NCBI RefSeq assembly: GCF_021648825.1
Contig: NZ_JAKJHS010000002.1
Span: 1-64,000, forward strand
Direction of reading: 5' to 3'
Origin: Rhizobium halophilum
GTDB lineage: Bacteria > Pseudomonadota > Alphaproteobacteria > Rhizobiales > Rhizobiaceae
DNA length: 64,000 bases
Position 1 is the first letter of the stretch; the number at the start of each line of letters is the position of its first letter. Positions 56,409-64,000 of this stretch are shown here, piece by piece. A program made the translations under genes and the position numbers. Below the pieces are notes generated by a model. It searched no databases. It was not told the origin of the DNA and was given only the letters and a program-made list of their open reading frames with translations.

Positions 56409-59306
56409 ATGTTTCGGCGGACTGGGCTATCCAATATCGACCTCAACGAGTTGTTCAATCTCTCGCCAAATCCCTACGTCCTGCTGGACCGGGACCTGCG
56501 GATGGTAGGCGTCAACAACGCCTATCTCGCAGTGACATCGCGGACCGAAGACGAGATCATCGGGCGGTATATGTTCGATGTCTTCCCCAGCGATCCGCAG
56601 TCGGTGCACGGACAGATGCTTCGTCACTCCTTCGGCAAAGTGCTCGAAACGGGTGAAGTCGATCACCTCCCGCTTATCCCATACCCGATCCGCAGCACCG
56701 AAGGGGTGATGCAGGAGCGATATTGGAGCGCAGCGCACACTCCGGTGAAGGGCGACGACGGGCGGGTGAGATACATTCTCCAGCATACGGTCGATGTGAC
56801 CGAAATTCATATGCTGCGGCAGCGCGCGGGCGGCGATGATTGGAAGGTGCAAACCGGACTTCTGCGGCGGGTGGATGCCGTCCAAGGTCAGAATAAGGTT
56901 CTTGGTGAGGAACGGGAATACCTGCGCAGCCTTTTTGAGCAGGCGCCCGGGTTCATGGCGGTTCTGCGCGAACCGCAACATATTTTCACGATCGCCAACC
57001 GTGCCTATCGTGAACTCGTGGGGCGGGAAGATCTGATTGGAAAGCCGGTGCAAGAGGCATTGCCGGATGTGGCCGGGCAGGGGTTCTTTGAACTTCTCGA
57101 ACAGGTTTATCAAACGGGAGAGCCATACTCGGCTACTGCCGCGAAGATCGTTCTTCAGCGTCCCGGCCTTCCAGATCAGCAGGAACGGTTCCTCGATTTT
57201 GTCTATCAGCCCATCCGGAATTCTGCAGGCGACGTGACCGGCATCTTTGTTCAGGGGCACGATGTTACTGACCTAAAACAGGCGCAGGAGGCGGCCAAGG
57301 AGAACGAAAACAGGTTCCAGACGCTGGCCCAGTCCTTGCCGAACCAGGTTTGGACGGCAAAGCCGACGGGCCAAGTCGAATGGTGTAACGATCAAGTCTA
57401 TCGCTACAGTGGCTTGGACAGCCTTTATTTCGACGCGGCGAATCGCTCGATCATGATCCATCCCGACGAACGTGATGAGGTAAGCCGCAACTGGCAGTAT
57501 TCACTTCGTAGCGGCCATCCTTTCGAGATGGAAATGCGGCTGCGCCGTCACGACGGGGCGTTTCGTTGGTTCATCAGCCGAGCCGTCCCGATCGTCAACA
57601 GCGACGGCGACATCATATTGTGGGTTGCCACCAATACGGACATTGAGGAGCAAAAGCGGACGGAGTCACATCTGGAAACCTTGGCCGAATCTCTCGGTCA
57701 GACGGTGGAGGCGCGAACGCTTGAACTGGAGCGGACCCAGGAGGTGCTGCGCCAGAGCCAGAAGATGGAAGCGATCGGCAATCTTGCAGGCGGCATCGCG
57801 CATGACTTCAACAACCTCCTGCAGGTCATCACCGGGAACCTGCAGCTTCTGAACCGGGACGTGGCGGGTAACGAGGCGGCCGAACGGAGGGTGAGCGGCG
57901 CACTCGCAGGTGCGGCGCGGGGCGCCCGTCTCGCCTCGCAGTTGCTCTCCTTCGGTCGCCGTCAGCCGCTCGAGCCGAAGGTCGTCAATCTAAGCCGCCT
58001 GATTCGCGAAATGGACCATCTCCTGCGTCGGAGCCTGGGGGAGGCTATCGAGATCGACACGATTGTCGGCGGCGGGTTGTGGAACACGCATGTAGATCCG
58101 AGCAATGTCGAGAATGCCTTGCTCAACCTCGCGATCAACGCGCGTGATGCGATGAATGGCCAGGGAAAGCTCACCATCGAGCTTGGTAATGCGTTCCTGG
58201 ACGACGAGTACGCGCGCAATGCCCTGGATGTAAAGCCTGGCCAATACGTGATGCTCGCGGTGACCGATACGGGGACGGGAATGACCCCAGATGTTCTCGA
58301 AAAGGTATTTGAACCCTTCTTCACGACCAAACCCGACGGGAAGGGGACGGGGCTAGGCCTGTCGATGGTCTACGGCTTCGTCAAACAGTCGGGAGGGCAC
58401 GTCAAGATCTACAGTGAACCCGGCAATGGAACAACCGTACGGCTCTACCTGCCACGGTCGATGGAGGCAGAGGACGTCGTTACCGACAGTTTGACTGGGC
58501 CAGTTGCCGGGGGATCGGAGACGGTCCTCGTTGTCGAGGACGATGAAGCCGTCCGTGAAGTTACCGTCAGCCTGCTTACCGAGCTCGGCTATAGAGTGTT
58601 GAAGGCAAAGGATGCAGACAGCGCGCTGGCGATTGTCGAAAGCGGCGCACCCATCGACCTTCTGTTCACCGACGTTGTCATGCCGGGGCGGCTCAAGAGC
58701 CGCGATCTCGCTCGCAAGGCGAAGGAGCGGTTGCCATTGCTCGGGGTGCTCTTTACGTCGGGCTATACTGAAAACTCGATTGTACATGGCGGGCGGCTGG
58801 ACCCCGGCGTCAATCTGTTGAGCAAGCCATACACGCGTGAGGCGTTGGCCCGGAAGATCCGGCAAGTGCTGGAGCAGGTCCCGGGTCGTGACTCTGCTGC
58901 TGAAGTGATCCCCAGAAGTGACGTGCCAAAAGAGGATGTGCGAAAGATGCCCATTACTGTGCTTCTTTGCGAGGATGAGGCTCTGATCCGCATCTCCACG
59001 GCAGATTTCCTGCAGGACGCCGGGATGAACGTGGTAGAGGCCGGGGCGAGCAGCGAGGCGATCTCCGCTGCGCAGAGTCATCCGATAGACATCTTGGTGA
59101 CGGACGTCCACCTGCCGGATATGAGCGGCCTCGACCTCATCCTGAAATTGCGCGAAACGCTGCCGCAACTACCCGTCATCTTCGCCACCGGAGACCGGGC
59201 CGTGCCGGGATCGGAAGTACTGGAAAAGACGGCACTGATCACCAAGCCCTACGACTACGATCTGTTGGCAACGCGGATACGCTCTCTGGTCACACCGCGC
59301 AGCTAG
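56409..59306 (+). CDS. Hybrid sensor histidine kinase with three PAS and two receiver domains
   Basis: A 965-aa soluble kinase from the ATG at 56409 ([13 protein letters not shown]); a TTG at 56331 would add 26 residues. Three PAS-type sensor folds occupy about 10-140, 175-300 and 310-425, joined by a coiled coil. The kinase core has H465 in [12 protein letters not shown], the N box [10 protein letters not shown], and ATP-lid motifs VTDTGTGM and [12 protein letters not shown]. Receiver 1 has D755 in LLFTDVVMP and receiver 2 has D899 in ILVTDVHLP, each with a KPY/KPYD lysine. No membrane helix or DNA-binding domain is present, so it should be a cytoplasmic phosphorelay protein passing phosphate to a partner elsewhere. 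It is divergent from glgE. Ligand unknown. Confidence 0.9.
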   Translation: MFRRTGLSNIDLNELFNLSPNPYVLLDRDLRMVGVNNAYLAVTSRTEDEIIGRYMFDVFPSDPQSVHGQMLRHSFGKVLETGEVDHLPLIPYPIRSTEGVMQERYWSAAHTPVKGDDGRVRYILQHTVDVTEIHMLRQRAGGDDWKVQTGLLRRVDAVQGQNKVLGEEREYLRSLFEQAPGFMAVLREPQHIFTIANRAYRELVGREDLIGKPVQEALPDVAGQGFFELLEQVYQTGEPYSATAAKIVLQRPGLPDQQERFLDFVYQPIRNSAGDVTGIFVQGHDVTDLKQAQEAAKENENRFQTLAQSLPNQVWTAKPTGQVEWCNDQVYRYSGLDSLYFDAANRSIMIHPDERDEVSRNWQYSLRSGHPFEMEMRLRRHDGAFRWFISRAVPIVNSDGDIILWVATNTDIEEQKRTESHLETLAESLGQTVEARTLELERTQEVLRQSQKMEAIGNLAGGIAHDFNNLLQVITGNLQLLNRDVAGNEAAERRVSGALAGAARGARLASQLLSFGRRQPLEPKVVNLSRLIREMDHLLRRSLGEAIEIDTIVGGGLWNTHVDPSNVENALLNLAINARDAMNGQGKLTIELGNAFLDDEYARNALDVKPGQYVMLAVTDTGTGMTPDVLEKVFEPFFTTKPDGKGTGLGLSMVYGFVKQSGGHVKIYSEPGNGTTVRLYLPRSMEAEDVVTDSLTGPVAGGSETVLVVEDDEAVREVTVSLLTELGYRVLKAKDADSALAIVESGAPIDLLFTDVVMPGRLKSRDLARKAKERLPLLGVLFTSGYTENSIVHGGRLDPGVNLLSKPYTREALARKIRQVLEQVPGRDSAAEVIPRSDVPKEDVRKMPITVLLCEDEALIRISTADFLQDAGMNVVEAGASSEAISAAQSHPIDILVTDVHLPDMSGLDLILKLRETLPQLPVIFATGDRAVPGSEVLEKTALITKPYDYDLLATRIRSLVTPRS

Positions 59307-59803
59307 GGTTCGCTGCCGCTATCGTCTTTGATGCCGACGGCGCGTTCTGCCTTGCGCAACAGCCAGAGCACGATGATTCCCGTCACGGTCGCAACGATCG
59401 CGACCGACCACATGCCGATTCCCACCGTCAGCCCAATTGCTGCCGACAACCACATGCTGGCACCGGTGGTAAGTCCGCGTACATCTCCGCGAGTGTAAAC
59501 GATCACACCTGCGGCGAGGAAGGCTACGCCGGAGGTGACCGCCTCGACGAGGCGGACCGGGTCGAGCCGCGTCGCGTTGGTATCTTCACCAAAAATCTCC
59601 AGCATCTGCAAGGTCACCAGCGCGAAGATGGCAGCAGCGAGCCCGATGAGCATGTTGGTGCGAATGCCCGCCGTGTTCTTACGAATCTCACGCTCCAGCC
59701 CGATGACTCCGCAGAAGACCAGCACTCCCAGGATCCGCAGGAACAGGACTTCCATGCTGACGGGAGAGGTATTGGAGAATTCCGAGGCGAGGGTGTCGAT
59801 CAT
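59303..59803 (-). CDS. MgtC/SapB-family membrane protein
   Basis: A 166-aa inner-membrane protein with about four to five hydrophobic segments. The diagnostic MgtC block is GVIGLEREIRKNTAGIRTNMLIGLAAAIFAL, followed by RLVEAVTSGVAFLAAGVIV and RGLTTGASMWLSAAIGLTVGIG. The ATG at 59803 is used; an ATG at 59755 (MEVLFLRIL) is also possible. The MgtC family is linked with growth at low magnesium and, in Salmonella, inhibition of the F-type ATPase; the C-terminal soluble domain of true MgtC is absent here, as in the SapB-type short form. Its stop overlaps that of the convergent kinase gene by four bases. Confidence 0.85.
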   Translation of the reverse strand: MIDTLASEFSNTSPVSMEVLFLRILGVLVFCGVIGLEREIRKNTAGIRTNMLIGLAAAIFALVTLQMLEIFGEDTNATRLDPVRLVEAVTSGVAFLAAGVIVYTRGDVRGLTTGASMWLSAAIGLTVGIGMWSVAIVATVTGIIVLWLLRKAERAVGIKDDSGSEP

Positions 59804-59909
59804 GGGCTGCGGTGTAACAGGATTGTACCGAGCGACAACTGCAGCCACGGGCGGAAGTTCCCGGACGGGAACTTCGCGGCAAGTTCGTCTCTGCTCGGTA
59901 CTGGGGCTG

Positions 59910-61166
59910 CTAGAGCCTGCCGTCCACGTCCTGGATCACGCGCGTCAGACTGCCGGTCGCAGGGAAGAGCGGAATGAGGCAGGCCTGCAGCGCATGGTAG
60001 ATGTCGCCCTTGCCGGGGAAGAGGGTGTGCGCCGGCACCATGTCTTCTGTCAGCTCTTCGTGCCAGCCGCCATTCCGGTGGTCGATGAAGCGGTTGGCGA
60101 TGGTGCTCCAGATCAGCCGGTAGCTGTCTTCGTAGAAATCGTCCGCCGGCAGGTGCTCGTTGAGGAAGTGCGCGGCACCCGCCGCCTCGCACATTGGCCA
60201 CCACAGCTTGTTCGTCTTCGCGGGCTTGTCGTCCCAATCGAGCGTGTAGAAGAAGCCTCCGCTGTGTTTGTCCCACCCCAGTGACATCGCCTGGACGAAG
60301 AGCGCCTTGGCCGCGTCCGGCATCCAGGAATGCTGCTTCCCGCCAAGCGACCAAAGCTGCAGAAGGAGCCGCGACCATTCCAGCCAGTGCCCTGGCGTCG
60401 TGCCGGCAGGACGGAACATCTCGTTGGAATGGTAATAATCCCGATCGATTTGCCACTCGGTATTGAAGTGCTCGGCGACGCGGAAGCCGACGCTGCCTGC
60501 ACAGCGACGGATGACGAGGTCGGCGATACCCTCCGCTTTCTCGAGATGGTGTCTCTCTCCGGTGACTTCGAAGGCGGCCATCAGCGCTTCCGTCAGATGC
60601 ATGTTGGAATTCTGGCCGCGATAGGTACCGCCGTCGACCGGCGACCAGTCGCTCTCGAATTCTTCGGCGATCGCCCCATGGCGCTCTTCCCAGAAGCGGC
60701 TCTGCAGCACCTCAGTGATGTCCGCCAGCATGCGGTCCGCCAGTGGGTGGCCGACCACCTTGGCGGAGGAGGCGGCGAGCAGCACAAAGGCATGGCCATA
60801 GCCTTGCTTGGTGGCGTCGACGGCACCTTCGTCATTCAAGGACCAGACATAGCCCCCGTTGTCCTGATCGCGATGCCCGTTCCACAGGTACTGCATCCCA
60901 TGATCGATGACTTCTCCGGCCCCGGGGCGCCCGAGCAAGTAGGCGATCGAGAAACTGTGGACCATACGGGCAGAGGCGTGGATGCCGCGCACCGGGTTGT
61001 CGCCTGCAAGCGGGGAACCTTTGTCGTCCAGGTCGAAGAACCCGCCCTTCGGGTTGAGTGCGCTGTACTGGAAGAAGTCCATAAGGCCATCGGCTTGGCG
61101 GAGCAGCCAATGCCGGTGGTAGTCGCGCTTGGCCCACGTCCGTGGCATCGTACCCTGCTCGCTCAT
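59910..61166 (-). CDS. AGE-family sugar epimerase/isomerase
   Basis: A 418-aa (alpha/alpha)6-barrel enzyme of the N-acylglucosamine 2-epimerase family. The ATG at 61166 has GGAGGAG upstream. Conserved family sequence includes YSIAYLLGRPGA-like HSFSIAYLLG, YGHAFVLLAASSA, NSNMHLTEALMAAFEVTG and HWLEWSRLLLQL, which supply the active-site histidines (YGHAF, HLTEA, GHWLEW). It probably interconverts free sugars such as mannose/fructose/glucose rather than acylated amino sugars. Position beside trehalose/glucan genes and next to metH gives no firm pathway. Confidence 0.85.
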   Translation of the reverse strand: MSEQGTMPRTWAKRDYHRHWLLRQADGLMDFFQYSALNPKGGFFDLDDKGSPLAGDNPVRGIHASARMVHSFSIAYLLGRPGAGEVIDHGMQYLWNGHRDQDNGGYVWSLNDEGAVDATKQGYGHAFVLLAASSAKVVGHPLADRMLADITEVLQSRFWEERHGAIAEEFESDWSPVDGGTYRGQNSNMHLTEALMAAFEVTGERHHLEKAEGIADLVIRRCAGSVGFRVAEHFNTEWQIDRDYYHSNEMFRPAGTTPGHWLEWSRLLLQLWSLGGKQHSWMPDAAKALFVQAMSLGWDKHSGGFFYTLDWDDKPAKTNKLWWPMCEAAGAAHFLNEHLPADDFYEDSYRLIWSTIANRFIDHRNGGWHEELTEDMVPAHTLFPGKGDIYHALQACLIPLFPATGSLTRVIQDVDGRL

Positions 61167-61264
61167 GAAACTCCTCCGGAAGTCAACGATTTAGCCTTGG
61201 GCCTATAGCGTGGCAGCGCGATCCTGTCATGGCGTTTGTTGGTACCGTACCGTCCGCTTATTGT

Positions 61265-61294
61265 TTGACATAAAGATATGTTTATGCGCTTATG
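61265..61294 (+). promoter_or_regulatory. metH promoter with internal palindrome (candidate SahR-type operator)
   Basis: TTGACA (61265-61270) and CTTATG (61289-61294) could be -35 and -10 elements 18 bases apart. Between them, the 18-bp sequence CATAAAGATATGTTTATG (61269-61286) is an inverted repeat matching at 16 of 18 positions. That placement is typical of a repressor site. It resembles the AT-rich palindromes of ArsR-type regulators of methionine/SAH genes, which is my inference. Confidence 0.5.
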
Positions 61295-61319
61295 GCGCAA
61301 ATCGGAAAGGGAGATGTCT

Positions 61320-64000
61320 ATGTTCGACGAGCTGTTTGGCCCGGAGGCTGCGCCACGCGACGGAACCGAAGTGCTCGCTGCGCTGCAGAAGGCCGCCCGC
61401 GAGCGGATCCTGATCATCGATGGCGCCATGGGCACGCAGATCCAGGGGCTCGGATACGATGAAGATCATTTCCGCGGTGACCGTTTCGCCGGCTGTGCCT
61501 GCCATCAGCAGGGCAACAACGACCTGCTCATCCTGACCCAGCCGCAGGCGATCGAGGACATCCATTTCCGCTACGCAATGGCGGGTGCGGACATTCTTGA
61601 GACCAATACCTTCTCCTCGACCCGCATCGCTCAGTCCGATTACCAGATGGAGAATGCCGTATACGACCTGAACCGCGATGGCGCCCGGCTTGCCCGCCGC
61701 GCAGCTTTGAGGGCGCAGAAGGAGGACGGCAAGCGCCGCTTCGTCGCCGGTGCGCTGGGCCCGACCAACCGAACAGCCTCCATCTCGCCCGACGTCAACA
61801 ATCCGGGTTACCGGGCGGTGACATTCGACGACCTGCGGCTCGCCTACGCCGAGCAGATCGACGGCTTGATCGACGGCGGAGCCGACATCATCCTCATCGA
61901 AACCATCTTTGATACGCTGAACGCAAAGGCGGCGATCTTTGCCTGCGAGGAGCGCTTCGCAGAGAAGGGAATCCGTCTGCCGGTGATGATCTCCGGGACG
62001 ATCACCGATCTTTCCGGACGTACCCTGTCCGGCCAGACTCCCTCCGCCTTCTGGTATTCGGTGCGCCACGCAAATCCGTTCACGATCGGGCTCAATTGCG
62101 CGCTCGGCGCCGACGCGATGCTGCCGCACCTGCAGGAGCTGTCCGGCGTCGCCGACACCTTCATCTGTGCCTATCCGAACGCCGGCCTTCCCAATGAGTT
62201 CGGCCAGTATGACGAAAGCCCCGCCGATATGGCACGGCAGGTTGCGGAGTTCGCCCGCGAAGGCCTGATCAACGTGATTGGCGGCTGCTGCGGCTCCACG
62301 CCGGAGCATATCCGCGCCATTGCGGAAGCCGTTGCCAAACACGCGCCTCGGCAGGTGCCAGAGCACAAGCCACTGATGTCGCTTGCGGGGCTGGAGCCTT
62401 TCGTGCTGACGAAGGACATCCCCTTCGTCAACGTCGGCGAGCGGACGAATGTCACTGGCTCCGCCAAGTTCCGCAAGCTGATCACCGCGGGCGACTATGC
62501 CGCCGCACTCGTGGTCGCGCGCGACCAGGTGGAGAACGGCGCGCAGATCATCGACATCAACATGGACGAGGGGCTGATCGATTCCGGCCGCGCCATGGTC
62601 GAGTTCCTGAACCTCGTGGCAGCCGAGCCGGATATCGCCAAGGTGCCGGTGATGATCGACTCGTCCAAGTTCGAGATCATCGAGGCGGGTCTGAAATGCG
62701 TTCAGGGCAAGGCGGTCGTAAACTCAATATCGCTCAAGGAGGGCGAGGAGAAGTTCCTGGAGCAGGCGCGGCTTCTGCGTAATTACGGGGCCGCCGTCGT
62801 TATCATGGCTTTTGACGAACAGGGCCAGGCGGACAGCTACGATCGCAAGGTCGAGATCTGCGAGCGCGCCTACAAGCTCCTGACCGAGAAGGTGAACTTC
62901 CCGCCGGAAGACATCATCTTCGACCCCAACATCTTTGCTGTCGCGACCGGGATCGAAGAGCACAACAATTACGGCGTGGACTTCATCGAAGCGACGCGCA
63001 CTATTCGCGAGCGCATGCCGCTCGTGCATATCTCAGGCGGCGTCTCCAACCTTTCCTTCTCCTTCCGCGGCAACGAGCCGGTGCGCGAGGCGATGCACGC
63101 CGTCTTCCTCTACCACGCCATCCAGGCGGGCATGGACATGGGCATCGTCAATGCCGGCCAGCTGGCGGTCTACGAGTCCATAGATGCGGAGCTTCGCGAG
63201 GCCTGTGAGGATGTTGTCCTCAATCGCCGCACCGATTCCACCGAACGTCTGCTGGAGATCGCCGAGCGTTATCGTGGTGCCAGCGGCAAGGAAGCGCGGG
63301 TACAGGACCTCGCATGGCGCGAATGGCCGGTCGAGAAGCGGCTCGAGCATGCGCTGGTCAACGGCATCACCGAGTTCATCGATGCCGATACCGAAGAGGC
63401 GCGCCTGCAGGCGGAACGTCCGCTGCATGTGATCGAAGGCCCGCTGATGGCAGGGATGAATGTCGTCGGTGATCTGTTCGGGTCGGGCAAGATGTTCCTG
63501 CCGCAAGTTGTGAAGTCGGCGCGCGTGATGAAGCAGGCAGTCGCCGTCCTTCTTCCTTATATGGAGGAGGAGAAGCGCCTGAGTGGCGGCGAGGGTCGCC
63601 AGACTGCGGGCAAGGTCTTGATGGCTACGGTAAAAGGCGACGTACACGACATCGGCAAGAACATCGTCGGCGTCGTGCTTGCCTGCAACAACTACGAGAT
63701 CATCGATCTCGGCGTGATGGTGCCGGCGACGAAGATCCTTGAAGTGGCTAAGGAACAAGATGTGGACATCATCGGCCTGTCCGGCCTGATTACGCCATCG
63801 CTCGACGAGATGGCGCATGTCGCTTCCGAGATGGAGCGCCAAGGCTTCGAAATTCCGCTGCTGATCGGGGGCGCAACCACGAGCCGTGTCCATACGGCCG
63901 TGAAGATCCATCCGCGCTATGAGAAGGGGCAGGCGATCTACGTCACCGACGCCAGCCGTGCTGTGGGCGTCGTGTCGTCTCTTCTTTCGGAGGACGCAAA
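61320..64000 (+). CDS. metH: Cobalamin-dependent methionine synthase MetH (partial, runs off the right edge)
   Basis: The visible 893 codons start at the ATG at 61320 ([12 protein letters not shown]), with GGGAG seven bases upstream; an in-frame ATG at 61314 is too close to it. The homocysteine-binding domain has DGAMGTQIQ and the zinc cysteines C260 (GLNC), C323 and C324 ([10 protein letters not shown]), matching E. coli C247/C310/C311 with constant offset. The methyltetrahydrofolate domain begins at [19 protein letters not shown]. The cobalamin domain has the lower-ligand H776 in [12 protein letters not shown]. The C-terminal SAM reactivation domain lies outside the window. It methylates homocysteine to methionine in the cytoplasm. 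Confidence 0.96.
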   Translation, partial: MFDELFGPEAAPRDGTEVLAALQKAARERILIIDGAMGTQIQGLGYDEDHFRGDRFAGCACHQQGNNDLLILTQPQAIEDIHFRYAMAGADILETNTFSSTRIAQSDYQMENAVYDLNRDGARLARRAALRAQKEDGKRRFVAGALGPTNRTASISPDVNNPGYRAVTFDDLRLAYAEQIDGLIDGGADIILIETIFDTLNAKAAIFACEERFAEKGIRLPVMISGTITDLSGRTLSGQTPSAFWYSVRHANPFTIGLNCALGADAMLPHLQELSGVADTFICAYPNAGLPNEFGQYDESPADMARQVAEFAREGLINVIGGCCGSTPEHIRAIAEAVAKHAPRQVPEHKPLMSLAGLEPFVLTKDIPFVNVGERTNVTGSAKFRKLITAGDYAAALVVARDQVENGAQIIDINMDEGLIDSGRAMVEFLNLVAAEPDIAKVPVMIDSSKFEIIEAGLKCVQGKAVVNSISLKEGEEKFLEQARLLRNYGAAVVIMAFDEQGQADSYDRKVEICERAYKLLTEKVNFPPEDIIFDPNIFAVATGIEEHNNYGVDFIEATRTIRERMPLVHISGGVSNLSFSFRGNEPVREAMHAVFLYHAIQAGMDMGIVNAGQLAVYESIDAELREACEDVVLNRRTDSTERLLEIAERYRGASGKEARVQDLAWREWPVEKRLEHALVNGITEFIDADTEEARLQAERPLHVIEGPLMAGMNVVGDLFGSGKMFLPQVVKSARVMKQAVAVLLPYMEEEKRLSGGEGRQTAGKVLMATVKGDVHDIGKNIVGVVLACNNYEIIDLGVMVPATKILEVAKEQDVDIIGLSGLITPSLDEMAHVASEMERQGFEIPLLIGGATTSRVHTAVKIHPRYEKGQAIYVTDASRAVGVVSSLLSEDA

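Overview
The window looks like an alphaproteobacterial chromosome or chromid segment from the Rhizobiales, most likely Rhizobiaceae (Ensifer, Rhizobium, Agrobacterium or Shinella). The pointers are the chvE-gguA-gguB sugar-uptake genes with a GguC-type enzyme, two BA14K repeats in one protein, the rkpK-type UDP-glucose dehydrogenase, and the GlgE / TreS-maltokinase / GlgB operon. The genus cannot be fixed from sequence reading alone. No rRNA, tRNA, CRISPR array or intact insertion sequence was found.

Layout. (1) 0-9.2 kb is a loosely packed accessory stretch: a PAS-GGDEF-EAL protein with an odd 5' end, a secreted PRC-barrel protein, a PAP2 membrane phosphatase, a 64-residue RelB-like protein, a polyprenyl-phosphate glycosyltransferase fused to a GtrA domain, and two ArnT/PMT-type membrane glycosyltransferases, the second broken by a one-base frameshift. 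Together they look like a lipid or surface-glycan decoration module. (2) 9.2-10.0 kb has no convincing gene. (3) 10.0-12.8 kb is a three-gene FecBCD-type metal-chelate/cobalamin-class ABC importer. (4) 13.0-16.4 kb is a large subtilase autotransporter. (5) 16.7-29.5 kb is an exopolysaccharide/capsule cluster: four translationally coupled glycosyltransferases in two paralogous pairs, two methyltransferases, a PglK-type flippase/exporter, UDP-glucose dehydrogenase, a polyprenyl glycosylphosphotransferase and, divergently, a UDP-glucuronate-epimerase-like enzyme and another glycosyltransferase. (6) 29.7-31.0 kb holds a BA14K protein and a small metallophosphoesterase.

(7) 31.0-44.4 kb is a sugar uptake and oxidation locus. 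A leftward YtfQ-YtfR-YtfT-YjfF-like ABC importer ends in its GntR/FCD regulator. A rightward gene set encodes a GguC/AraD1-type enzyme, a sugar dehydrogenase of the Gfo/Idh family, an IlvD/Edd sugar-acid dehydratase, and ChvE-GguA-GguB. The 325-bp divergent region carries palindromes that could be GntR operators. This fits non-phosphorylative oxidation of L-arabinose, D-galactose or D-fucose; the lactonase and the last dehydrogenase are not in the window. (8) 44.5-47.4 kb has small membrane and housekeeping-like genes (DUF1206, PAP2, J-domain, cupin). (9) 47.4-56.2 kb is a leftward operon glgE - treS/maltokinase - glgB, the maltose-1-phosphate route to alpha-glucan, in which GlgE carries a catalytically degenerate GH13-like N-terminal half. 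(10) 56.2-61.2 kb has a hybrid histidine kinase with two receiver domains, an MgtC-type membrane protein and an AGE-family sugar epimerase/isomerase. (11) 61.3 kb to the right edge is the first 893 codons of cobalamin-dependent methionine synthase metH, with a near-perfect palindrome inside its promoter.

The points most worth checking are the degenerate GH13-like half of GlgE, the single-base break between the two catalytic motifs of the second PMT enzyme, the operator-like palindromes at the sugar locus and at metH, the terminator-like hairpins on both sides of chvE, and a start-codon hairpin ahead of the first PAP2 gene.
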